From positions 74,476 through 138,475 of the forward strand of contig DIUT01000018.1 in NCBI GenBank assembly GCA_002423105.1: a stretch of 64,000 nucleotides of DNA. Direction: 5' to 3'. Origin of the DNA: Geobacter sp. UBA6151 (lineage in GTDB: Bacteria > Desulfobacterota > Desulfuromonadia > Geobacterales > Pseudopelobacteraceae). The notes beneath the pieces are model-generated. The model worked only from the letters and a program-made list of their open reading frames with translations. It ran no database searches and was not told where the DNA came from. Below are positions 27,400 through 35,758 of the stretch, piece after piece. The position numbers and the translations under genes were made by a program. Positions within the stretch are counted from its first letter, which is position 1. Each line of letters starts with the position of its first letter.

Positions 27400-28176
27400 T
27401 CAACCGAACCGCCCGGTAATGTAATCCTCCGTCTCCTTGCGATCCGGATTGGTAAAAATTTTCTTGGTTTCATTGTATTCGATCAGCTCTCCCAAGTACA
27501 GAAAAGCGGTGTAATCGGAAACACGGGCTGCCTGCTGCATATTGTGAGTTACGATCAGGATGGAGAAACGGGATTTCAGTTCGTCCATCAACTCCTCGAT
27601 ACTGGCGGTGGCGATCGGGTCCAGGGCTGAGGTGGGTTCGTCAAAAAGCATGATCTCCGGATCGATGGCCAGGGCGCGGGCGATACAGAGCCGCTGCTGC
27701 TGGCCGCCGGACAGGTTGAAAGCCAGATCCTGCAGACGGTCCTTGGCCTCGTTCCAGAGTGCGGCATTGGTCAGCGCCTCTTCCACCTTCTCATCCAGAA
27801 TTGACTTTTTATTGATCCCCCGCACCCGCAGACCGTAAGCCACATTTTCATAGATCGACTTAGGAAACGGATTCGGCTTCTGAAAGACCATGCTGATCCG
27901 CATGCGGACCTCGATGGGGTCAACCTTGTCGGACAGCACGTTGACATTATCTGGATGCAGGACAATTTCGCCTTCATAGTGATTGTTGGGATACAGGTCA
28001 TGCATCCGGTTGAAGCAGCGCAGAAAAGTTGACTTGCCGCAGCCGGACGGGCCGATCAGGGCCGTAACCTTTTTGTCATATAGCGGCAACGAGATGTTTT
28101 TCAGCGCCTTGGCTTGGCCGTAGTAAAAGCTTAAGTCCCGTGCTTCGGCCTTGAGTATGGTCTCTTTTTCAGTCAT
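27400..28176 (-). CDS. pstB: Phosphate ABC transporter ATP-binding protein PstB
   Basis: 258 aa. Walker A GPSGCGKSTFLRCFNRM, signature LSGGQQQRLCIARALA, Walker B EIMLFDEPTSALDP and H-loop IVTHNMQQAARVSD are intact. Energises high-affinity phosphate import with PstC/PstA. AGGAG lies 7 nt before the ATG; 33 bp after pstA. Confidence 0.97.
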   Translation of the reverse strand: MTEKETILKAEARDLSFYYGQAKALKNISLPLYDKKVTALIGPSGCGKSTFLRCFNRMHDLYPNNHYEGEIVLHPDNVNVLSDKVDPIEVRMRISMVFQKPNPFPKSIYENVAYGLRVRGINKKSILDEKVEEALTNAALWNEAKDRLQDLAFNLSGGQQQRLCIARALAIDPEIMLFDEPTSALDPIATASIEELMDELKSRFSILIVTHNMQQAARVSDYTAFLYLGELIEYNETKKIFTNPDRKETEDYITGRFG

Positions 28177-28209
28177 TCTCTAACTCCTGATGCTGGTTGG
28201 TATGTGGAA

Positions 28210-29130
28210 TCACCACTTGATTTTTTTACGGAGATGGTAGCGCAACCAGATGGCCAGGCCGTTCATGGCCAGGGTCATCACCAGCAGCACCACACCGGCA
28301 GCAGCGGCATTCAGTTGAAACGCCTCTTCCGGCCGCGATGTCCAGTTGAACATCTGGATCGGCATTACCGTGAACGGGTCCATCAGCCATTTGAAGGAGA
28401 TGAAGGGAAAATCCGTGGTCACGGGTGAATTGGGCAGAAAGGCGATGAAGGTCAGGGCACCGATGGTGATGATCGGGGCGGTCTCGCCAATGGCCCGTGA
28501 AAGCCCGATGATCATACCGGTCAGAATGCCTGCCGAAGAGTAGGGCAACACATGGCCGGAAACCATCTGCCAGCGGGTAGCTCCCAGCGCATAGGCTGCC
28601 TCGCGGATACTGCCGGGCACGGCCCGTAGCGCCTCGCGGGTGGCCACGATCACCACCGGCAGGATCAGCAGAGCCAGAGTCAGACCGGCAGAGAGGATGC
28701 TCTGGCCTAAACCGAACTGATACACAAACAGGCCCAGCGCCAGCAGACCGTAGACAATAGATGGCACACCGGCCAGGTTGGTAACGTTGATCTCAATGAT
28801 GGCGGTCATCCAGTTGCGCGGGGCATATTCCTCAAGATACACAGCAGCGGCAACCCCCAGCGGCACTGCGGTCATAGCCGTCACCAGCATGACGGCCACC
28901 GTGCCGACCCAGGCGGAAAGGATACCGGCGTTTTCAGCCCGCCGGGAAGGAAACGAGGTAAAAAACTCCGGGGTCAGCCGCTCCATGCCCTGCAATAGCA
29001 ACTGACCAAACAGCACCACCAGAGTCAGAATCCCCAGTAGCAGACAAAGCATCCCCACCAGGCCAAAGATATGGTCCCAGCGCTTGTGGCGAGCGATCAT
29101 GGTCCGCATTTCTTGAAGGGTAAAACGCAT
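28210..29130 (-). CDS. pstA: Phosphate ABC transporter permease PstA
   Basis: 306 aa, about six membrane helices. The EAA-like permease motif reads EAAYALGATRWQMVSGHVLP; GLSRAIGETAPIITIGAL is conserved in PstA. The start codon overlaps the pstC stop (TGATG), so translation is coupled. GGGAGG precedes the ATG. Confidence 0.95.
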   Translation of the reverse strand: MRFTLQEMRTMIARHKRWDHIFGLVGMLCLLLGILTLVVLFGQLLLQGMERLTPEFFTSFPSRRAENAGILSAWVGTVAVMLVTAMTAVPLGVAAAVYLEEYAPRNWMTAIIEINVTNLAGVPSIVYGLLALGLFVYQFGLGQSILSAGLTLALLILPVVIVATREALRAVPGSIREAAYALGATRWQMVSGHVLPYSSAGILTGMIIGLSRAIGETAPIITIGALTFIAFLPNSPVTTDFPFISFKWLMDPFTVMPIQMFNWTSRPEEAFQLNAAAAGVVLLVMTLAMNGLAIWLRYHLRKKIKW

Positions 29131-30041
29131 CAGTACACCTCCCGGAATTTCCGTGACAGCCAGTAACCAATCACGTTGAACACCAGGGTCATCAACATCA
29201 GGGTCAGGCCTGCGGCAAAAATGGTCTGGTAGCCGATACTGCCATGGGGCAGGTCGCCCAGGGCCACCTGTACGATGTAGGAGCTGATGGTGGCAGCCGG
29301 CTCAAGGGGATTGAGGGTAAAGTTCGGCTGCATACCTGCAGCCACCGCCACAATCATGGTTTCACCCACCGCTCTGGATATTCCCAGAATGTAAGCGGCC
29401 GCAATGCCGGAAAAGGCGCCGGGCACCACCACCCGGGTAGCGGTCTGAAAGCGGGTGGAGCCCATGGCGTAGGAACCCTCCCGGATATGCATCGGCACGG
29501 CCCGCATGGCATCTTCGCTCACCGAACTGACGTAGGGCACAATCATGATCCCCATCACCAGACCGGCGGAAAGCATGTTGAAACCGGATAGTTCCGGCAT
29601 CAGCTTCTGCAACAGCGGTGTCACAAAAATCAGAGCAAAATAACCGTAGACAACCGTTGGCACAGCGCCCAGCAGTTCAAGCACCGGCTTGATACTTTCC
29701 CGTACCTTGTGCGAAGCGAACTCACTCAGGTAGATGGCGATGATGGTGCCCATCGGTATGGCCACGGCAAGGGCAACGGCAGTGGTAACCATGGTGCCTG
29801 CCACCAGCGGCATGATGCCGTAATGGGCATCGTCAAACAGCGGCGTCCACTGGGTATCGGTCAGAAAGGTCCAGAGAGAAACCACCTTAAATAGCGGTAT
29901 GGATTCGTAAACCAGAATAGCGACAATGGCAAAGGTAGTGGCCACGGACATAAAAGCAGCCAGAAAAAGACCTGCTTCGATAATCCGTTCCTTGATGTGG
30001 CGCAACGGTTTGTAAGCCAGTCGGTTGGATGGTGTATTCAC
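29130..30041 (-). CDS. pstC: Phosphate ABC transporter permease PstC
   Basis: 303 aa, about six membrane helices; EGSYAMGSTRFQTATRVVVP (EAA loop) and GISRAVGETMIVAVAAG are PstC motifs. An in-frame ATG far upstream (30140) would make an unusual N-terminus across the pstS-pstC hairpin. GTG 30041 (VNTPSNRLAYK) with GGGAG 7 nt upstream is the better start. Confidence 0.93.
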   Translation of the reverse strand: MNTPSNRLAYKPLRHIKERIIEAGLFLAAFMSVATTFAIVAILVYESIPLFKVVSLWTFLTDTQWTPLFDDAHYGIMPLVAGTMVTTAVALAVAIPMGTIIAIYLSEFASHKVRESIKPVLELLGAVPTVVYGYFALIFVTPLLQKLMPELSGFNMLSAGLVMGIMIVPYVSSVSEDAMRAVPMHIREGSYAMGSTRFQTATRVVVPGAFSGIAAAYILGISRAVGETMIVAVAAGMQPNFTLNPLEPAATISSYIVQVALGDLPHGSIGYQTIFAAGLTLMLMTLVFNVIGYWLSRKFREVY

Positions 30042-30058
30042 AGGCAAGCTCCCGAATG

Positions 30059-30094
30059 AAAAAATACGGAGAGGCGGCCAATGGTCGCCCCTCC
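30059..30094 (-). terminator. Intercistronic attenuator between pstS and pstC
   Basis: Reading minus strand: GGAGGGGCGACC, loop ATT, GGCCGCCTCTCC, then GTATTTTTT. The 12-position stem has one mismatch and one G-U pair, and the T-tract ends 18 nt before the pstC start. It would let pstS be made in excess over the membrane components. Confidence 0.6.
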
Positions 30095-30123
30095 CAATAA
30101 CAGCTATAATAAAAATCAACGCC

Positions 30124-31113
30124 TTAGTGCTTGCCTTCACGCTGAAGCAGATCCTCTACAGAAACACCCACTTCTGGCACACCGCCGAAGCCGGTGCCGG
30201 TCTTTTTGGCTTTGAAGTTGGCTACCGCTTGCTTATAGGCCTTGTCCGGCAGACCAACCATCTTGACCGCTTTTGCCAGCTTGCCTGCATTGGCAAGGTA
30301 GTACTCCATAAATTCCTTCACTTCAGGCTTGTCAACCGACTTCGCGTTGACGTAAAGGAAAACGGGACGGGACAGGGGCTGATAGGTGCCGTTCTTCACC
30401 GTGTCAAAAGAAGGAAGCACACCGGGCTTGCCAGCCTTTTCGGCAATGGCCACGGCCTTCAGCTTTTTGGTGTTCTCGGCATAGTAGGAGTAACCGAAGA
30501 AACCCAGGGCGCCTTTGTCGCGGGTAACGCCTTGTACCAGGACGTTGTCATCTTCACTGGCGGTGAAGTCACCGCGGCTGGACTTGGACTTGCCGACAAT
30601 GGCTTCGGTGAAGTAGTCAAAGGTGCCGGAATCTGCGCCAGCTCCGAACAGCTTGATCGGCATATCGGGCCAGGCCGGGTTCACCTGATTCCACTTCATG
30701 ATCTTGCCCTGTGCAGTAGGCTCCCAGATGGCTTTCAGCTCTGCAACGGTCATGGTGCTGGCAAACTTGTTCTGGGGGTGGAGCACCACGGTCAGCGCAT
30801 CGTAGGCAATGGGCAGTTCGATGTACTTGATGCCGGCTGCTGCGCAGGCTTCCATCTCTTTTTTCACGATGGGACGGGAAGCATCGGAAATGTCGGTCTC
30901 ACCGCGGCAAAACTTCTTGAAGCCGCCGCCGGTCCCGGAGATACCAACCGTTACCTTGATGGCGCCCTTCTTCATCTTCTGAAAATCTTCGGCCACTGCT
31001 TCGGTCAAGGGATACACTGTGCTGGAACCGTCAATCTTGACCAGCGTGTTGGCCTGTGCCGCAGCGGCCATGCTCAGGGTAAGGCAGGCAGCCAGAATCG
31101 CTTTCTTGAACAT
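30124..31113 (-). CDS. pstS: Periplasmic phosphate-binding protein PstS
   Basis: 329 aa with a signal peptide (MFKKAILAACLTLSMAAAAQA). Phosphate-site segments VKIDGSSTVYPLTEAVAEDF, GISGTGGGFKKFCRGETDIS and GADSGTFDYF are conserved. Captures phosphate for PstCAB. An in-frame upstream ATG at 31143 exists; ATG 31113 follows AAGGAGG by 8 nt and begins the signal peptide. First gene of pstS-pstC-pstA-pstB-phoU. Confidence 0.96.
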   Translation of the reverse strand: MFKKAILAACLTLSMAAAAQANTLVKIDGSSTVYPLTEAVAEDFQKMKKGAIKVTVGISGTGGGFKKFCRGETDISDASRPIVKKEMEACAAAGIKYIELPIAYDALTVVLHPQNKFASTMTVAELKAIWEPTAQGKIMKWNQVNPAWPDMPIKLFGAGADSGTFDYFTEAIVGKSKSSRGDFTASEDDNVLVQGVTRDKGALGFFGYSYYAENTKKLKAVAIAEKAGKPGVLPSFDTVKNGTYQPLSRPVFLYVNAKSVDKPEVKEFMEYYLANAGKLAKAVKMVGLPDKAYKQAVANFKAKKTGTGFGGVPEVGVSVEDLLQREGKH

Positions 31114-31181
31114 TGGTACATCCTCCTTGGGGTCGTGTTTCATGTTTTGATTGCTTCAGATAGCTGTACGCTAACGCAGCT

Positions 31182-31199
31182 TTGTGACAATCATGTTAC
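31182..31199 (-). promoter_or_regulatory. Candidate Pho box upstream of pstS
   Basis: Minus strand GTAACATGATTGTCACAA: two 7-mers (GTAACAT, GTCACAA) spaced 4 bp apart, the layout of PhoB sites, about 69 bp before the pstS start. Only partly matches the enterobacterial consensus. Confidence 0.45.
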
Positions 31200-31308
31200 G
31201 AAAGGGAAAAAGGTTGGTGAAACCGTACATTTCACCAAAAAATTGCACGCACTAAAGGTTTGACATGGGGTGTAAAAGGAGTGTATTTACAGCATGAAAA
31301 TTACATTA

Positions 31309-31396
31309 CCTCTCCGTTCAAGAGCAAACCTTGAGTAATCCAGGGACGCAAAGCCACGGATCCTTACATGAGGACAGCCGGGTTGCCAAAGAGGGG
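31309..31396 (+). promoter_or_regulatory. GEMM-I (c-di-GMP-I class) riboswitch aptamer
   Basis: Core blocks in order: GAGCAAACC (31322-31330), GGGACGCAAAGCCACGGATCC, and GGACAGCCGGGTTGCC, matching the two GEMM hairpins with GCAAAGCC, the GNRA-like tetraloop region and the receptor helix. CCTCTC (31309-31314) can pair with GAGGGG (31391-31396) as P1. The base before CAAA is G, which I take to be the ligand-contact position that selects c-di-GMP over cGAMP; the numbering should be checked by alignment. Confidence 0.85.
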
Positions 31397-31420
31397 GCAA
31401 ATCGCGATGTCTAGCTTTTT

Positions 31421-31453
31421 AGCCCTTCCCTGCAGCCGGAAGGGCTTTTTTTA
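31421..31453 (+). terminator. Riboswitch expression-platform terminator
   Basis: AGCCCTTCC (31421-31429) pairs with GGAAGGGCT, followed by TTTTTT. It lies 25 nt after the aptamer and 41 nt before the HD-GYP start codon. Confidence 0.85.
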
Positions 31454-31493
31454 TACGTCTGGAGCAATCTTGGACAACAACAAGGATATGACA

Positions 31494-32585
31494 ATGGATG
31501 CAAAGCTGCTTGGGTCAGCGCAGCAGATTCAAAAAGCAAAAATCATGGTTGTGGATGATGATCCCGCAACCCTTGCTCTGTTAAATACCCTGCTGGTGGT
31601 GCATGGCAACGAGGTGGTGGTTTTCCCCACCGGCGCCATTGCACTCTCCGCCCTGCGTAATTACCTGCCCGATCTGATCCTGCTGGCCACCAATATTGCC
31701 GATACCGATGCTTACCAGCTCTGCCGACAACTGAAACAGGAAGTCCGCCTGCGCGACATTCCGGTGATCATGCTCAGTGATAACCAGGACCCGGCAAATA
31801 AGATGCGTGCTTTTCACCTGGGGGCGGTGGATTACATCGCCAAGCCGTTCCATTTTGAAGAGTTGCGGGCCAGAATCGCTGTTTTCTTAAATCTTTGCAT
31901 GCTGGAAGGCAAGCTGAAGTTCCAGCAGATGGTGGAGAAAAAGGTCCGGGAAATATCCGATGCCCAACAGGCCACCATCTTTGCTCTGGCAAAACTGGCG
32001 GAACAGCGGGACGAGGATACCGGCGCGCACCTGGAACGGGTGCGGGAGTTTTGCCGACTACTGGCCATCAGACTGGGAGATGGTTCACCCTACAGCCACT
32101 ACATCACCCCCGAATTTGTGGACTGCATTCAGCACTCATCACCACTGCACGATATCGGCAAGGTGGCCATTCCGGATCGCATACTGCTGAAGCCGGGTTC
32201 GCTGACCCCGGAAGAGTTTGAGATCATGAAAACCCATACGATTCTTGGGGCGGAAAACCTGCAACAGGTCTACAACCTCTATTCAGGCAACACCTTCATC
32301 GGCATGGGGATTGAGATCGCCCTGTACCATCATGAGCGCTGGAACGGCACCGGCTATCCTGACGGGCTGGTTGGCAGAAATATTCCGCTGCCGGCTCGAA
32401 TCATGGCGGTGGCTGATTTTTACGATGCATTGCGTTCAGACCGTTGCTATCGCAAGGCATATGGACACGAAAAAGTGCGGATGATGCTGCTGGAGGGGGA
32501 CGGAACCCACTTTGACCCGGAGTTGGTCAAAGCCTTTCTCTCACTTGAAGAACAGTTCCAGGATATTCACCACGAATTCATTTAA
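31494..32585 (+). CDS. HD-GYP phosphodiesterase with a degenerate receiver domain
   Basis: 363 aa. Receiver-like domain (about 20-140): IMVVDDDP is present, but the phosphoacceptor position reads LILLATNIADTD, so the Asp is replaced by Ala. The C-terminal HD-GYP domain (about 165-355) is intact: HLERVREFC, LHDIGKVAIPD (HD), HHERWNGTGYPDGL (GYP), MAVADFYDAL. HD-GYP enzymes hydrolyse c-di-GMP or cGAMP. The frame is open from 31368; ATG 31494 has AAGGA 7 nt upstream, and 31488 is too close to it. Expression is expected to be controlled by the upstream GEMM riboswitch, making a feedback loop. Confidence 0.9.
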   Translation: MDAKLLGSAQQIQKAKIMVVDDDPATLALLNTLLVVHGNEVVVFPTGAIALSALRNYLPDLILLATNIADTDAYQLCRQLKQEVRLRDIPVIMLSDNQDPANKMRAFHLGAVDYIAKPFHFEELRARIAVFLNLCMLEGKLKFQQMVEKKVREISDAQQATIFALAKLAEQRDEDTGAHLERVREFCRLLAIRLGDGSPYSHYITPEFVDCIQHSSPLHDIGKVAIPDRILLKPGSLTPEEFEIMKTHTILGAENLQQVYNLYSGNTFIGMGIEIALYHHERWNGTGYPDGLVGRNIPLPARIMAVADFYDALRSDRCYRKAYGHEKVRMMLLEGDGTHFDPELVKAFLSLEEQFQDIHHEFI

Positions 32586-34153
32586 TCCTCTTTAACCCAT
32601 GCCAGCTCGCGTAGGCTGGCCACCAGCTCGCCGGTCAGGGTGGGGTCGATATGGGGGATCTTGCTTTGCCCCCCCAGCTTACCCCGCATCTCTTTTGACC
32701 AGCGATAGATCAAACCTTCCTCTACCAGCAGCACTTGCGGCGCATGAATCCGGCCCTGGCTGCGAAACGCGGCATAATCGGCATTTGACTCCATAAGTGA
32801 GCCATCCAGAAATGCGGCGGCCAGCTCCGCGGAGCCGCTTCCGGTGCGGCAGGCCAGCACCCAGCAATGCCGCCGTGCGCTGATATCCGGCCCCACCATG
32901 AATTCCCGCACCGCAAGCCCCAACTGCGCGTTGACCGCCGCCACCGCCGCCTCAACCTCGCCTTGTGTCACCTTTTCCTCAAAGCGGTCCAGAAACTTAT
33001 CCCGTCCGGTAAACTCGATCCGGTACTGAGCGGTATCCAGAAAGCGCAGCGTATCACCGATATGGTATCGCCAGAGTCCGGCGCAGGTGGAGAGGATCAC
33101 GGCATAGCGCTGTCCGGGAACAACCTCCCACAGTGGCACGGCAACGGCATCAGCGGCAGGCTCCCCGCTGTCGCCCAGTTCTTCCATTGGTACAAACTCG
33201 AAAAAGCAGCCATAGAAAGGGGTCAGGCGCATACCATGTTCTCCCTGCACCTGAAAGCCCATGAACGCTTCGGACGAGGGAAGCAACTCGAGGAAAGCGG
33301 GAGCGCGCTCCCCGAACAGACGACTGAACTCGTCACGGTAGGGAACAAGACTGGCCCCGCCGTGAATGAGCAGTTCCAGGTTTGGCAGGGCTTCGGTAAG
33401 CGGCTTGCCGGAGCGTTCTTCAACCTGCTTCAGCAGCAACAAAATCCAGGGTGGAACCCCTGAAATTGCCTTGATCCGGCGATCTTCCAGCAACAGACGC
33501 GTCATCCCCTCCAGCCGTTCCTCCCAGGGTGCCGACGAAAGCGGCTCCTTTGGCTCAACAAACGGATTAAGCCAGACGGGCCGTTGCGCCAGGGTAATTG
33601 CGCTCATGTCACCGGACTGCACACCGTTGCCCATGGTAGTCAGCCGGGTGTTGCCGGCCATATAGAGCATGGAGCCGCCGATCAACTGACTGGTCGGCGC
33701 AGCATTCAGGTAGCAGGCCATCATGTCCAGAGCGGCCCGGCGGTTGGCGGCGAACATGGCGGAGCTGAAGGGAATGTATTTTGTGGGAGCCGTGGTGCCG
33801 GAGGTTTCACACAACCAGGGAATCAAGCCCGGCCAGGTCAGATCGCGCAGCTCAAGCATTTTCCCCTCATGCTTGTTCTGCAGGCATGGTTCAAAATAGT
33901 CATCCCAGAACTGGCGGTAGGTACGGATCGGCACCTGGCGGCAATACTGTCGGTACAAGCGTTCCGGCGACAGGCCGACAAGGGCCGAAAAGCCGTGCTG
34001 TTGCCCGAAAACCGTGGCTGTTGCATGAGATATCAGCCACGGCAGCAGTGCGCGCTGTGCCGCAAGGGGGTCACGATTATGAAAACTGCGGGCACGGGGG
34101 GCAGCGGCCATCCGTACCGCTAGACGAAGCAGGGGATTGAGCGCTGCAAACAT
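32582..34153 (-). CDS. GH3-family acyl-adenylate-forming protein
   Basis: 523 aa. Resembles plant/bacterial GH3 auxin-responsive-promoter proteins of the ANL superfamily: LCETSGTTAPTKYIPFS (phosphate-binding loop), LLIHGGASLVPYRDEF, SEAFMGFQ, CAGLWRYHIGDTLRFLD and FTGRDKFLDRFEEKVT (adenylation motifs). GH3 enzymes adenylate a carboxylic acid and conjugate it to an amino acid; the bacterial substrates are unknown. ATG 34153 overlaps the upstream gene's stop (TGATG), favouring it over the in-frame start at 34198. Its stop shares a TTAA with the convergent HD-GYP gene. Confidence 0.83.
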   Translation of the reverse strand: MFAALNPLLRLAVRMAAAPRARSFHNRDPLAAQRALLPWLISHATATVFGQQHGFSALVGLSPERLYRQYCRQVPIRTYRQFWDDYFEPCLQNKHEGKMLELRDLTWPGLIPWLCETSGTTAPTKYIPFSSAMFAANRRAALDMMACYLNAAPTSQLIGGSMLYMAGNTRLTTMGNGVQSGDMSAITLAQRPVWLNPFVEPKEPLSSAPWEERLEGMTRLLLEDRRIKAISGVPPWILLLLKQVEERSGKPLTEALPNLELLIHGGASLVPYRDEFSRLFGERAPAFLELLPSSEAFMGFQVQGEHGMRLTPFYGCFFEFVPMEELGDSGEPAADAVAVPLWEVVPGQRYAVILSTCAGLWRYHIGDTLRFLDTAQYRIEFTGRDKFLDRFEEKVTQGEVEAAVAAVNAQLGLAVREFMVGPDISARRHCWVLACRTGSGSAELAAAFLDGSLMESNADYAAFRSQGRIHAPQVLLVEEGLIYRWSKEMRGKLGGQSKIPHIDPTLTGELVASLRELAWVKED

Positions 34154-35235
34154 CAGACAACTGCCCAGAGCGGAAGGCGGTGCAACCGTTCCAGCCAATC
34201 CTCCAGCAGCGGGTTGAAGGCATGTTGGTGGAAGATCAGTGAGGCATGGGCCACCGGGTCAGCGGCATCCGGCGACGAGACTTTGCGCAGCCGAACATCC
34301 GGCAGCATTGCCCGTAACGCATCATGGTCGCGTATAAGCCTGAGCGTCGGAGAGGACGGTACCAGCACGCTTTCTTCGTCCTCAGCCATCAGCAGCAGAC
34401 TGGGGCCGCTGTAAATGCTGCGCTGTCCTCCGGGGACGGCAAATCTTTTCAGGGCCAGCACCCGTTCGTATCCTCCAATATTGGACGTCTGTTCCAGTAC
34501 GCCGAAAATCCTGCTGCGGATGGTAAGGTGCCGGGTGGTCAGCGGCCTGTTTTCCGCCCCCGCCTCAAAGAGCGCCTGGAAGCATCGCCGTGCCCGCTCC
34601 AGCTGGCGATTCAGATCATGTTCCTTTGCCGGGTCGGCGCCCATGATTTTGCGCAGGTTGGATTCCAGCATGCGCACCCCGCCGCTACGCTCCCCATCGG
34701 CACGAATCAGATCGGCAGTGCAGAGGACCGGACTGACCAGCGCCAGACCGCGTATCTTTTCATGAATACTCTCAGAGGCGCGACGCAGAAAATCCACCAG
34801 CAGACCGGCGCCAAAGCTGACTGCCATAACTGTCGGACGTTCCCCTTTCAGCGCCAGATCATCGATCAGGTCGGCCAGCTGCCCCTCAAACAGTTCCTGA
34901 CTGAAACCGTTACGGGGAAAGTTCAGGTAATAGATGGAACCATGACGGCGCAGGGTTGGGCGCTGGAATTCCACCGCTTCAGTGGCATCCGGCACAAACC
35001 CGCCAATGACGATGGTGGGGTTGGAACCGGCCGACTTCTCCCGGTACAGTTGACAGCGGACCGCCGGGAGGCTGGGATAACGTTCCCACAGTGCCTGTTC
35101 ACGGGGACGGTGACGGGGGCGGTAGAGCTTGATGGCCATGTTGCGCAAAAGTCCTGCCGTTGCCGACGCCACCGTCATCAGCGCGGGATGACGTACAGTC
35201 AGGGGTTGGATGTGCCGCTCAAGCAGCTGCTTCAT
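34153..35235 (-). CDS. Alpha/beta-hydrolase-like protein coupled to GH3
   Basis: 360 aa, soluble. TIVIGGFVPDATE (oxyanion-type loop), VMAVSFGAGLLVDF (nucleophile-elbow-like, Ser in SFGAG) and HASLIFHQHAFNPLLEDWL near the C-terminus (candidate catalytic His) suggest an alpha/beta hydrolase. The exact activity is unknown; acyl-ester or thioester hydrolysis would suit a GH3 partner. Start overlaps the preceding microprotein stop (ATGA) and its own stop overlaps the GH3 start, so the three are one translationally coupled operon. Confidence 0.65.
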   Translation of the reverse strand: MKQLLERHIQPLTVRHPALMTVASATAGLLRNMAIKLYRPRHRPREQALWERYPSLPAVRCQLYREKSAGSNPTIVIGGFVPDATEAVEFQRPTLRRHGSIYYLNFPRNGFSQELFEGQLADLIDDLALKGERPTVMAVSFGAGLLVDFLRRASESIHEKIRGLALVSPVLCTADLIRADGERSGGVRMLESNLRKIMGADPAKEHDLNRQLERARRCFQALFEAGAENRPLTTRHLTIRSRIFGVLEQTSNIGGYERVLALKRFAVPGGQRSIYSGPSLLLMAEDEESVLVPSSPTLRLIRDHDALRAMLPDVRLRKVSSPDAADPVAHASLIFHQHAFNPLLEDWLERLHRLPLWAVV

Positions 35236-35348
35236 GATCTGCCTCCGTTGGCCTGTGATTTAGGGTCAACCAGTTTGCGCAGTTTTTCCATTTGCCGGTC
35301 AAGCTGCTCAAACTGCTTTTGCATGGTCAGTACACGGATAATCCACAT
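35232..35348 (-). CDS. 38-residue coiled-coil microprotein
   Basis: Short ORF from ATG 35348 (GGGGAG 9 nt upstream) to a TGA overlapping the next start. The N-terminal hydrophobic MWIIRVLTM is followed by an amphipathic charged helix (MQKQFEQLDRQMEKLRKLVD). Its clear ribosome site and ATGA overlap with the hydrolase gene argue that it is translated. No family recognised; a small coupling or membrane-associating subunit is possible. Confidence 0.5.
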   Translation of the reverse strand: MWIIRVLTMQKQFEQLDRQMEKLRKLVDPKSQANGGRS

Positions 35349-35372
35349 TGCCTTCTCCCCTGCAACTGCTGT

Positions 35373-35564
35373 CTAATACAGCCCTGCCATGATGCGGCCA
35401 CCACGGTTTTCAATCCCTATGCCCGATGTCGGATGGCTGCTGCACAGATGGCAGGCCCCGCAGGCCACATCACCCTGGGCAACCTTCACCCAGAGCGTGC
35501 GGTTGATCGAATCGCACCATTCACAGGTCCATACGTAATAATCGTCGAGAGATTCAAATTTCAT
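35373..35564 (-). CDS. Small zinc-binding-type protein, function unknown
   Basis: 63 aa with two Cys pairs, CEWC and CGACHLC, plus a conserved-looking Trp-rich N-terminus (YYVWTCEWCDSINRTLWVKV). Likely a small zinc ribbon. ATG 35564 follows GGAGG by 8 nt, supporting expression. It precedes the microprotein/hydrolase/GH3 operon by 24 bp and is probably part of it. Confidence 0.65.
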   Translation of the reverse strand: MKFESLDDYYVWTCEWCDSINRTLWVKVAQGDVACGACHLCSSHPTSGIGIENRGGRIMAGLY

Positions 35565-35758
35565 CCGTCACATCCTCCTGAATATGCATCTGACTTATTC
35601 TGTGAGCAGACCGTACTGCCTTATAATTACGGTTCCGTGTCGAATTACAAAAAACTGGGCAACAAAACCGGCGACATGTTTGTCCATGTAAGTTTTTCAG
35701 GACTGTCACGCTGCTGTGACCTGCGACAGCTAAGGTTGCTTTCATAAGGAGCAACGCC

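Noticed and set aside
30025..31263. Plus-strand ORF of 412 codons
   Set aside because: It is the exact antisense of pstS, whose signal peptide, phosphate-binding motifs and ribosome site are clear.
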